Below, one piece after another: positions 8,456 through 16,038 of a stretch of 61,589 nt of DNA. Each line of letters opens with the position of its first letter. Position 1 is the first letter of the stretch. Where the stretch lies: positions 1 to 61,589 of the forward strand of contig JBAUID010000002.1 in assembly GCA_049680625.1 (NCBI GenBank). The letters are read 5' to 3'. Origin of the DNA: JAUIAI01 sp049680625. Lineage in GTDB: Bacteria > Pseudomonadota > Gammaproteobacteria > Burkholderiales > Burkholderiaceae_E. The notes beneath the pieces were generated by a model, which saw only the letters and a list, made by a program, of their open reading frames with translations, did no database searches and was not told where the DNA came from. The position numbers and the translations under genes were made by a program.

Positions 8456-8902
8456 ATGCAATTAACCGGCGAACGCGTGATACCGGCCAATATCGACAAA
8501 ACCTGGACGGCGCTGAACAGCCCGGAAACCCTCAAGGCATGCATTAAGGGTTGCGAAACCCTGGAGCAGACCAGTGAAGACGAATTCACGGCAGCGCTCA
8601 AAATCCGCATCGGCCCTGTTAACGCCAAATTCAAGGCGAAACTGTTTCTCGAAAACGTTGTACCGCAAAAGTCTTACACCATTCGCTTCGAAGGCCAGGG
8701 TGGTATTGCCGGTTTTGGCAAAGGCTCAGCCGACGTTGTACTCGAAGCCCATGGCGACAACGCCACCTTGCTGAAGTACGAAGCCAATGCCAATGTCGGC
8801 GGCAAAATTGCGCAAGTGGGTTCACGGCTGGTGGATTCGGCAGCGGCCAAGATTTCAGAAGAGTTTTTCACCGAATTTGAAAAGCAACTGACCGAAAGCT
8901 AA
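8456..8902 (+). CDS. coxG: CoxG-family SRPBCC protein
   Basis: CoxG proteins (START/SRPBCC fold) accompany CO dehydrogenases. In Oligotropha CoxG has been linked to membrane attachment and, in Mycobacterium smegmatis, to quinone delivery to the enzyme. The sequence opens MQLTGERVIPA and keeps the family pattern TWTALNSPETLKACIKGCE and a glycine-rich GKGSADV strand. The 148-aa length covers only the SRPBCC domain, without the C-terminal hydrophobic tail seen in membrane-anchoring CoxG. AAGGAA precedes the ATG. Last gene of the plus-strand operon, followed by a terminator. Confidence 0.88.
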   Translation: MQLTGERVIPANIDKTWTALNSPETLKACIKGCETLEQTSEDEFTAALKIRIGPVNAKFKAKLFLENVVPQKSYTIRFEGQGGIAGFGKGSADVVLEAHGDNATLLKYEANANVGGKIAQVGSRLVDSAAAKISEEFFTEFEKQLTES

Positions 8903-8926
8903 AGCCGTTAGCTCGAGAAAAACTGC

Positions 8927-8958
8927 AAAAAAAAGCCCGCGCAATGCGGGCTTTTTTT
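8927..8958. terminator. Bidirectional terminator between convergent cox operons
   Basis: AAAAGCCCGC (8931-8940), GCAAT loop, GCGGGCTTTT: a 10-bp hairpin with an A-run before and a T-run after. It serves coxG on the plus strand and the coxM copy 2 end (8980) on the minus strand. Confidence 0.9.
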
Positions 8959-8979
8959 CGCGTTGTAGTGCTGCCGAAG

Positions 8980-9777
8980 TCAGGCAGCAGCCACTGCGCG
9001 CTTAGCCATCACCTTGACCAGATTCGCCCGATACGCGGCATCGGCATGAATATCCGACAACAAGCCCGCTTCGTCCACCGAGCACCCGTCAATTGCAGCC
9101 TCACCCCAGTTGGCGGTCAGGGCTGCTTCCATAGCATTGTGCCGAAACACGCCGCTTGAACCTGCTCCGGTGACCCCAACCCGGGCCGTCCCACTGCTGT
9201 CTGCGCTGACAAAAACTCCTGCCATGGCATAACGGGATGCCGGATTCGGAAACTTGGCATACGCACATTTTGCCGGCGCGCTAAAGCTCACAGATACAAT
9301 AATCTCGTCAGCGCCCAGCGCCGTTTCGAACAGTCCGGTAAAAAACTCGTCAGCCGAAACACTGCGCTTATTGGTGTTGATGGTCGCATTCAGTGCCATC
9401 ATGGCCGCCGGGTAGTCAGCCGCCGGGTCGTTATTGGCAATCGAGCCGCCAATTGTGCCCATATGGCGAACATGGCTGTCACCAATCATGCCAGCCAGAT
9501 TGCAGATGCCCGCACAAGTCGCCCGTAACTCGGACGACCCGGCAACATCAGCATGGGTGGTGGCTGCACCAATGGTGACTTGACCCCCTTTCACTGTAAC
9601 GCCTTTTAAGTCGCCGATATGCCGTAGGTCGATCAGATCAGACGGTGATGCCAGGCGCATTTTCATTGTTGGCACCAGGGTTTGCCCGCCGGAGATCAGC
9701 TTGGCGTCGGTCGCGCCACTAAGCAATGAAGCCGCTTCCTGGAGTGAAGTTGGGCGATGGTATTTAGTCTCATACAT
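8980..9777 (-). CDS. coxM: Molybdenum hydroxylase FAD-binding medium subunit (CoxM-like, copy 2)
   Basis: FAD subunit of the complete minus-strand enzyme. Motifs are ISGGQTLVPTMKMR (about residue 30) and TIGGSIANNDPAADYPAA (about residue 107). The start ATG 9777 follows AGGGGAA and gives the family's usual MYETKYHRP; a longer frame reaching 9822 overlaps coxL and is not needed. It is the third gene of coxS-coxL-coxM, with an 11-base gap after the coxL stop. Two copies of S and M but only one L in this locus is unusual. Confidence 0.92.
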   Translation of the reverse strand: MYETKYHRPTSLQEAASLLSGATDAKLISGGQTLVPTMKMRLASPSDLIDLRHIGDLKGVTVKGGQVTIGAATTHADVAGSSELRATCAGICNLAGMIGDSHVRHMGTIGGSIANNDPAADYPAAMMALNATINTNKRSVSADEFFTGLFETALGADEIIVSVSFSAPAKCAYAKFPNPASRYAMAGVFVSADSSGTARVGVTGAGSSGVFRHNAMEAALTANWGEAAIDGCSVDEAGLLSDIHADAAYRANLVKVMAKRAVAAA

Positions 9778-9788
9778 AATATTTTCCC

Positions 9789-12143
9789 CTAAGCCTTTTT
9801 GTTTGCCTGGATGGCGGCCCACACTTTCTGCGGAGTCGCCGGCATGCTGAGGTTGTTAGTACCGATGGCATCAGTAATGGCGTTGATCACTGCACCCGGT
9901 GAACCAATCGCCCCAGCCTCGCCGCAGCCCTTGATACCCAGTGGGTTGTTCGGGCACGGCGTTGAATGATGCGAAATTTTAAAGCTGGGTACGTCATCAG
10001 CGCGCGGCATGCAGTAGTCCATAAACGAACCGCTGAGCAATTGCCCGCTCTTGTCGTAGACCACTTCTTCAAGCATCGCCTGCCCGATTCCCTGGACAAG
10101 CCCGCCGTGTACCTGGCCTTCAACAACCATCGGATTAATAATCGTGCCGAAGTCATCAGCCGCAACAAAGTTCACGATTTCGGTTTTACCTGTGTCCGGG
10201 TCGACCTCTACTTCGCAGATATACGTGCCGGCCGGGAAGGTAAAGTTAACCGGGTCGTAAAACGCCCCTTCTTTTAGACCCGGCTCCATGCCTTCCGGCA
10301 TGTTGTGGGCCGTATAGGCAGCCAGGCAGACTTCATGCCAACCAAGTTTTTTGTCGGTACCGGCAACCTTGACCTCACCACCTTCAATAACGATGTCGCT
10401 TTCGTCGGCTTCAAGCAGATGGGCACCAATTTTCTTGGCCTTGGCTTCCACCTTATCCAGGGCCTTCACAATGGCTGACATACCAACCGCACCAGAGCGC
10501 GAACCGTAGGTACCCATACCAAACTGAACTTTGTCCGTATCGCCGTGAACGATCTGGATATTGTCGGTTGACACACCAAGGCGTTCAGCGACAACCTGGG
10601 CAAAAGTGGTTTCGTGACTTTGCCCGTGGCTGTGTGAGCCGGTTAACACTTCGATTGTGCCAACCGGGTTAACCCGTACTTCGGCAGACTCCCACAAACC
10701 AACTCCGGCACCCAGCGAGCCCACCGCGGCTGACGGCGCAATACCGCAGGCTTCGATGTAACACGCCATGCCAATACCGCGCAGCTTGCCGCGTTTGGCC
10801 GCTTCTGCTTTACGGCTGGCAATGCCGCCCCAGTCAGCGGTTTTCATGGCCGCATCAAGGTGGGCTTCAAAATCTCCAACGTCGTAAGCCATAATTACCG
10901 GCGTCTGGTGCGGAAAGGTGCGAATGAAATTGATCCGGCGTAACTCTGCCGCATCTACCCCAAGCTCGCGACCCGCCGTCTCCATCATACGTTCAACAAC
11001 ATAGGCCGCTTCGGGGCGGCCGGCACCGCGGTAGGCGTCAACCGGCGTCGTGTTGGTGTATATCGCCTGCACTTCACAATAAATGTTGGCAATGTCGTAC
11101 TGTCCTGACAACAGCGTCGCGTACAAATACGTGGGCACCGAAGACGAAAACAACGACATGTACGCACCCAGATTAGCCTGCGTGCTGACCTTGAAGCCAA
11201 CAATTTTGTTGTTCGCATCAAAACCCATCTTCGCCTTGGTGACATGGTCGCGACCATGGGCATCCGTCAGGAAGGCTTCACCACGCTCCGACGTCCACTT
11301 CACGGTTCCCCGGGTTTTCATCGAAGCCCACAGGCAGACGATTTCTTCCGGATAGACGTAAATCTTCGAGCCAAAGCCACCACCAACGTCCGGCGCGATC
11401 ACGCGCAACTTATGCTCGGGGGCAACTTGATAAAAAGCCGACAACACCAGACGGGCCACGTGCGGGTTCTGACTGGTGGTGTACAAGGTGTAGTGATCTT
11501 CTGCCGCGTTATACGCTGACATCGCCGAACGGGGCTCCATCGCCACCGGTGACAAGCGGTTGTTGGTGATGTCCATTTCTACAACCCGGGCAGCACCAGC
11601 CAGGGCTGCGTCGGTAGCCGCACGATCACCAATTTCCCAGTCGTAAATCTCGTTGCCCGGAGCTTCCGGGTGAATCTGCGGCGCACCGGCAGCAACCGCA
11701 TCGGCAATTGAGATAGCCGCTGGCAATTCTTTGTAATTTACAACTACGGCTTCAGCCGCGTTGCGCGCCTGGACCTGGGTCTCGGCAACCACCACGGCAA
11801 CGGCATCACCAACGTAACGCACTGTTTCCGTAGCCAGTGCCGACCACGCCCCCATCTTCATCGGGGTCCCGTCTTTTGAGCTGACAGCCCAGCCACAAAT
11901 CAGGTTGCCAATGCCGTCACCGGTGAGCTGCTTGCCATCCAGAATCTCAATGACTCCGGGCATCGCTTTCGCAGCCGACGTGTCGATACTGGTGATTTTT
12001 GCATGTGCATGCGGTGAGCGGACAAAAGCCGCATAAGTGACGCCAACATCTTTGACATCATCGGTATAACGTCCTGCGCCGGTAATGAACCGACGGTCTT
12101 CTTTGCGCAGTAGTCGCGCACCAATCCCTTGTTCAGCACCCAT
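9789..12143 (-). CDS. coxL: Molybdenum hydroxylase large subunit, form II CoxL type (784 aa)
   Basis: Catalytic subunit that binds the molybdopterin cofactor. ATG 12143 with AAAGGAGG upstream gives an N-terminus MGAEQGIGARLLRKEDRRFITGAGRYTDD-like start normal for the family. The residues lining the active site read AYRGAGRPEAAY. Form I CO dehydrogenases, proven to oxidise CO, have AY-x-CSFR with the copper-binding cysteine. AYRGAGR marks form II/related hydroxylases. The C-terminal molybdopterin glutamate region is visible as KGCGEAGAIGSPGAV. So it is a molybdenum hydroxylase, but CO is probably not its main substrate (inference from the motif). Confidence 0.93.
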   Translation of the reverse strand: MGAEQGIGARLLRKEDRRFITGAGRYTDDVKDVGVTYAAFVRSPHAHAKITSIDTSAAKAMPGVIEILDGKQLTGDGIGNLICGWAVSSKDGTPMKMGAWSALATETVRYVGDAVAVVVAETQVQARNAAEAVVVNYKELPAAISIADAVAAGAPQIHPEAPGNEIYDWEIGDRAATDAALAGAARVVEMDITNNRLSPVAMEPRSAMSAYNAAEDHYTLYTTSQNPHVARLVLSAFYQVAPEHKLRVIAPDVGGGFGSKIYVYPEEIVCLWASMKTRGTVKWTSERGEAFLTDAHGRDHVTKAKMGFDANNKIVGFKVSTQANLGAYMSLFSSSVPTYLYATLLSGQYDIANIYCEVQAIYTNTTPVDAYRGAGRPEAAYVVERMMETAGRELGVDAAELRRINFIRTFPHQTPVIMAYDVGDFEAHLDAAMKTADWGGIASRKAEAAKRGKLRGIGMACYIEACGIAPSAAVGSLGAGVGLWESAEVRVNPVGTIEVLTGSHSHGQSHETTFAQVVAERLGVSTDNIQIVHGDTDKVQFGMGTYGSRSGAVGMSAIVKALDKVEAKAKKIGAHLLEADESDIVIEGGEVKVAGTDKKLGWHEVCLAAYTAHNMPEGMEPGLKEGAFYDPVNFTFPAGTYICEVEVDPDTGKTEIVNFVAADDFGTIINPMVVEGQVHGGLVQGIGQAMLEEVVYDKSGQLLSGSFMDYCMPRADDVPSFKISHHSTPCPNNPLGIKGCGEAGAIGSPGAVINAITDAIGTNNLSMPATPQKVWAAIQANKKA

Positions 12144-12160
12144 TCGTTGCCTCCTTTGAG

Positions 12161-12637
12161 TTAGCTGGCTTTGCCCATGGCACTGGCGCCATCGGCAATG
12201 CTGCGGACAATATTGTGATAACCCGTGCAACGGCAAATGTTGCCTTCCAGTTGCTCGCGAATAGTGGCTTCATCCAGGTTGTTACCCAGGCGGTTGACCA
12301 TATCAACGGCACTCATAATCATGCCTGGGGTACAAAACCCGCACTGCAATCCATGGTTTTCGTGGAAGGCTTTTTGCATCGGATGTAACTCGTTACCCTC
12401 AGCCAGGCCTTCGATGGTGGTCACCGAACTGCCCGAGGCCTGGGCTGCGAGCATCGTGCAGCTTTTGACCGCTTTACCATCAACATGGACAACGCATGCG
12501 CCACACTGTGACGTATCACAGCCGACATGTGTGCCCGTGAGATTGCGTTGCTCGCGCAGATACTGAACCAGTAGCATGTTGTCCGGGACATCGGCAACGG
12601 TTGCCCTGCCATTCACCGTGATTTCCACTTTGGCCAT
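12161..12637 (-). CDS. coxS: Molybdenum hydroxylase small subunit, 2x[2Fe-2S] (CoxS-like, copy 2)
   Basis: First gene of the minus-strand S-L-M operon. It carries CDTSQCGAC with VKSC for the plant-type cluster and QCGFCTPGM plus NICRCTGYHN for the second cluster. 158 aa, full length. GAGGAG lies 7 bases upstream of ATG 12637. The gene is 17 bases ahead of coxL. It is divergent from the ModE-like regulator (start 12847), which makes regulation of this operon by that protein plausible. Confidence 0.93.
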   Translation of the reverse strand: MAKVEITVNGRATVADVPDNMLLVQYLREQRNLTGTHVGCDTSQCGACVVHVDGKAVKSCTMLAAQASGSSVTTIEGLAEGNELHPMQKAFHENHGLQCGFCTPGMIMSAVDMVNRLGNNLDEATIREQLEGNICRCTGYHNIVRSIADGASAMGKAS

Positions 12638-12846
12638 TGTGTCTCCTCTTTCAAAGGGTTTTCATTTTTGATTCAAGTCGACCCGCGGTTGAGCACCACA
12701 TCAGCCGACTGATCGGCGCAGTGTATCTCAGAATCAAATTCGACAGCGCAAGTCGGTTAACACAGGCCGCCGACAGGTTGCAGTGCACAATACCCCGTAT
12801 CCGATCCACCTGCCCCTGGCCTATCCGCGGCAATAGCCGAAACAAG
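12638..12846. promoter_or_regulatory. Divergent control region between coxSLM and the ModE-like gene
   Basis: 209 bases without a gene. It must hold the promoters of both units. A short inverted repeat GCCGA-ctga-TCGGC is at 12704-12717. I do not see a convincing copy of the enterobacterial ModE box (CGTTATAT dyads). No firm -35/-10 pair was picked. Confidence 0.35.
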
Positions 12847-13221
12847 ATGCTGACCCCCCCGCACGACACACTGCTGAGCCTGCGCCTGCGATTTCACGAG
12901 CGGGCCCGCCTGGGCCCGGGAAAAATTGCCTTGCTCGAGGCCGTTCGACTCACCCGTTCGATCAGTGCTGCAGCCACCAGTATGGACATGTCAGCCCGCC
13001 GTGCGTGGCTGTTGATCGACTCGCTCAACAATGCCTTTACTGAGCCGTTGGTTGCACTCACCGAACCCGCAACCCCGGGTGAGTCAGAAGCGTCTCTAAC
13101 CGAATTTGGCGAATCAGTGATTGATGCCTACCGGACTGTCGAAGCGGATGCGGCACAGTCTGTACAACAGCGATTTGCCGGCATCATCAGGCAACTCAAG
13201 GCACCACCCGAAACGTCTTAG
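12847..13221 (+). CDS. ModE-like winged-helix regulator, DNA-binding domain only (124 aa)
   Basis: The protein matches the LysR/ModE-type N-terminal domain: LRLRFHERARLGPGKIALLEAVRLTRSISAAA, then SMDMSARRAWLLIDSLNNAF as the recognition helix region. ATG 12847 fits this domain; upstream in-frame sequence does not. It stops at about 124 aa and so lacks the two molybdate-binding TOBE/Mop domains of full ModE, as in other stand-alone ModE-N proteins. It lies between the Mo hydroxylase operon and modABC, which supports control of molybdenum-related genes. Whether it senses molybdate itself cannot be told. Confidence 0.8.
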   Translation: MLTPPHDTLLSLRLRFHERARLGPGKIALLEAVRLTRSISAAATSMDMSARRAWLLIDSLNNAFTEPLVALTEPATPGESEASLTEFGESVIDAYRTVEADAAQSVQQRFAGIIRQLKAPPETS

Positions 13222-13238
13222 CGCACGGGCTGTTCCGA

Positions 13239-14411
13239 CTATTCGCCGTGCCCCGACGCCCGGGCGAGCCCAAAAGCCCGCTCATCAATGGCACTGGATT
13301 TAGCCAGCGCAAAGATGTCGTCACCGCGGTCAACACCCAGCTCATTCATTGCCCGCCGGGTAATTAACGCGGCCAGGCGACCGTGGCCAACCAGTGAGAT
13401 ATCCAGGCGAACCAGTGGCCCCTGATTCAGGTGGCAGTGGGTAATTCGGCCGCGTAACAGCGTACGGTGGCTGATCTCCCGCGGACGCGACACGGCTATC
13501 GCCACATCGGTAGCCCGAACCAGGATCCGATGACGGTCACCAACCCGGCCAATTTTTCCGGGCAGGCTGATTCTTCCGGCCGGGTGATCCAACTCGGTAA
13601 TGGCATCGCTCGGATCATAGCGACTGATGACCGCCTCAAGCACCGACACAACCGACAAGTCATCGTCTCCATAACCGATGGGAACCAGTAAATCCTGCGG
13701 CGCGCCCTGGGCTTGCACTTCGCCCGCCCGCATCAGCACAACGTCATCAGCCAGCCGGACCACTTCATCCAGCCCGTGGGACACATACACCAGCGGTATG
13801 CCCAGTTCACGCTTGACCCGATTCAGGTAAGGCATGATTTCCTGACGCCGCGGATAATCCAAAGAAGCCAGTGGCTCGTCGAGCAACAACAATTGTGGCC
13901 GCGCCAGCAATGCCCGGCCAATGGCCACACGCTGCTTCTCCCCGCCCGACAAGGTAGCGGGTCGACGGTCCAGCAGGTGTTCAATGCCCAGAAGCTCAAC
14001 CATCGGCCCAAATTCATCTTGCCCGACACTGACTGCTTGTTTAGAAGCGACTTGACCGTAACGCAGATTCTGCGCCACCGACAAATGCGGAAACAGCAGG
14101 GCGTCCTGAAACACAACCCCAACCCGGCGACGATGCGGCGCCACCCAGATACGGCGGGCCACATCGACCAATACCTGTCCATTAACTTCAATGCGTCCAT
14201 TATCAGGACGAATGAGGCCGGCAATCAGTGCCAACAGTGTCGATTTACCTGCCCCGGACGGCCCAAAAACGGCCACTGCGTCGGCGCTCGACTCAAAACA
14301 CGTGCGCAGCACAAATGGTTCACGCTCCAGTTGCACATCGACGCGAAGCACGGGGTTTTTCGCCTGCGCTGAAACAGATCCGGTACTCGGTGGTCGAGGT
14401 GGCGTTGTCAT
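13239..14411 (-). CDS. modC: Molybdate ABC transporter ATP-binding protein
   Basis: ATPase of the molybdate importer. Walker A is GPSGAGKST, the Q-loop is VFQDALLFPHLSV, the signature is LSGGEKQRVAIGRALL and Walker B is LLLLDEPLASLD. A C-terminal TOBE (molybdate-binding) domain follows from about residue 290. ATG 14411 overlaps the modB stop as ATGA; an in-frame ATG 27 bases upstream inside modB is less likely. The 390-aa length is in the usual range. Last gene of modABC. Confidence 0.93.
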   Translation of the reverse strand: MTTPPRPPSTGSVSAQAKNPVLRVDVQLEREPFVLRTCFESSADAVAVFGPSGAGKSTLLALIAGLIRPDNGRIEVNGQVLVDVARRIWVAPHRRRVGVVFQDALLFPHLSVAQNLRYGQVASKQAVSVGQDEFGPMVELLGIEHLLDRRPATLSGGEKQRVAIGRALLARPQLLLLDEPLASLDYPRRQEIMPYLNRVKRELGIPLVYVSHGLDEVVRLADDVVLMRAGEVQAQGAPQDLLVPIGYGDDDLSVVSVLEAVISRYDPSDAITELDHPAGRISLPGKIGRVGDRHRILVRATDVAIAVSRPREISHRTLLRGRITHCHLNQGPLVRLDISLVGHGRLAALITRRAMNELGVDRGDDIFALAKSSAIDERAFGLARASGHGE

Positions 14412-15082
14412 TGTCGCTTGATCCGACTGGCCAGCCATTCAGACAAAGCCAGGGCCACGAGGGCCAGCACCACGGCGATCATGGTTAAGCGAAACGCTGC
14501 CTGCTCCCCGCCGGGAATCTGGATTAATGCGTAAATTGCCGCCGGCAACGTCTGGGTCTGGCCCGGAATGCTCGATACGAACGTAATTGTTGCCCCGAAC
14601 TCCCCCAAAGAGCGGGCAAAGCCAAGCACGGCACCGGCCAAAATACCCGGCAAGGCCAGGGGCAGAGTCACGGTCCGCCAGACTCGCCATTGCGTCGAGC
14701 CCAGGGTTGCCGCAGCTTGTTCCAGCCGGATATCAATTGACTCGAGGGCCAGGCGAATAGCGCGAACCATCAGCGGAAAACCCATCACCGCGCTGGCCAG
14801 AACGGCTCCCAGCCAGTTAAACGCCAGCGTGATGCCAGTCCATTCGTATAACCACTGCCCGATGAAGCCGTTACGGCCAAAGGCAACCAGCAAGGCGTAA
14901 CCAACAACCACCGGGGGCAGCACCAAAGGCAGGTGCACCAGACCGTCAACCAGCCATTTGGCCGAAAATTGCACACGGGCCAGCAGGTAAGCCACGGCAA
15001 TACCCGCGGGCAGCGCCACCAGCGTCGCCACCACGGCAACCTGCAGGCTCAGCACTATGGCCTGCCACTCTTCACCCGTCAT
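14408..15082 (-). CDS. modB: Molybdate ABC transporter permease
   Basis: Inner-membrane channel, 224 aa. Five to six hydrophobic segments are visible, with the EAA-type loop EQAAATLGSTQWRVWRTVTLPLALPGI and GFARSLGEFGATITF typical of ModB. Its ATG overlaps the modA stop (ATGA), and its stop overlaps the modC start, indicating tight translational coupling. Confidence 0.95.
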   Translation of the reverse strand: MTGEEWQAIVLSLQVAVVATLVALPAGIAVAYLLARVQFSAKWLVDGLVHLPLVLPPVVVGYALLVAFGRNGFIGQWLYEWTGITLAFNWLGAVLASAVMGFPLMVRAIRLALESIDIRLEQAAATLGSTQWRVWRTVTLPLALPGILAGAVLGFARSLGEFGATITFVSSIPGQTQTLPAAIYALIQIPGGEQAAFRLTMIAVVLALVALALSEWLASRIKRQ

Positions 15083-16023
15083 CGGGCCACCGGGGCGAAG
15101 CCAAATTGTTGAAATATTGCCTGGCCTGCCGGTGAGGCAAGGAAGGCGAGTAACGCAGTGGCCTGCGGGGTTGCGCCAGTGCGGGTTAATGCCGCGGGGT
15201 ACCGAATCGGCGGATGCATCTGCCCCGGAATCAGGCCAAGTTGCACCACGGCCGGTGGCGACCCACCCGCCCGGGTTTCGCTGCCATTGGCATCTCGGTT
15301 ACCCGCATCGCTGGCATACACATCAGTCGCATACACAATACCCAGCGGGCTTTCGCCACGGGCAACCAGGGCCAGCGCATGACGCACATTGCCAGCCGGC
15401 GCCAACTTGTCGGCCAGCGCTGCCCACAGGCCAAGTGATTCCAGTGCCGCGCGCGCGTAACGTCCGGCCGGCACATGGCGCCAGTCCGCGATTGCCAGCC
15501 GGCCGTCGGGGCTAAGCGCCTGCGCCAATGGCATGTTGACTCGTACCGGCAGTAAGTTTGCCGGCACAACAAAGCGGGACGACCGAATCAGCGCCAGCCG
15601 GTTGCCGGCAAGATCAACCCGCGTATCCGCCTGGATGAAGCCACCGCTCTGCAAATAGTCCATCCATTGGGCATCAGCCGCAATAATCAGGCTGGCCGGT
15701 GCACCGCTTGCGATCTGGCGAGCCAGCACCGATGTGGCCGCATACGAGGCAACCGCTTTATCCCCGGTCTGCTCGGTGAACTGCCGTATCGCTTCGTCGA
15801 GCGCATTTTTTGTGCTTGACGCAGCAAACACCACAATGGTTTGTACCCCGGCCAGCGCCGCTCCGGGCAGCAGCAGGGTTGCCAGGGCCAGACTCAGTAA
15901 GGCGGAACGGATAACGGAAAAGATAACCCGGTGACCATCAATTCGTACATCGTAGCGGCCACGGCAATGACGGCGGACAACGCCGCCACCCGAAAGACGC
16001 ATTATTGATTCGCGAAGCGGCAC
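15079..16023 (-). CDS. modA: Molybdate-binding periplasmic protein
   Basis: Substrate-binding component. After a signal peptide (SVIRSALLSLALATLLL, cleavage near AALAG), the mature part shows VFAASSTKNALDEA, the ModA oxyanion-site pattern, then NLLPVRVNMP, SPLGIVYATD and a conserved C-terminus. The true start is uncertain. GTG 16023 or ATG 16002 would give an unusually long, arginine-rich n-region of 30-40 residues before the hydrophobic core, and no better in-frame start lies closer. It follows apbC by 15 bases and may be co-transcribed with it. Confidence 0.9.
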   Translation of the reverse strand: MPLRESIMRLSGGGVVRRHCRGRYDVRIDGHRVIFSVIRSALLSLALATLLLPGAALAGVQTIVVFAASSTKNALDEAIRQFTEQTGDKAVASYAATSVLARQIASGAPASLIIAADAQWMDYLQSGGFIQADTRVDLAGNRLALIRSSRFVVPANLLPVRVNMPLAQALSPDGRLAIADWRHVPAGRYARAALESLGLWAALADKLAPAGNVRHALALVARGESPLGIVYATDVYASDAGNRDANGSETRAGGSPPAVVQLGLIPGQMHPPIRYPAALTRTGATPQATALLAFLASPAGQAIFQQFGFAPVAR

Positions 16024-16038
16024 AGCCTTGAATAAAGC

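Noticed and set aside
9777..9822. N-terminal extension of coxM copy 2
   Set aside because: It overlaps the coxL stop, is not family-like, and a strong ribosome site sits before ATG 9777.
13713..14372. 219-codon plus-strand frame
   Set aside because: Antisense shadow of modC.
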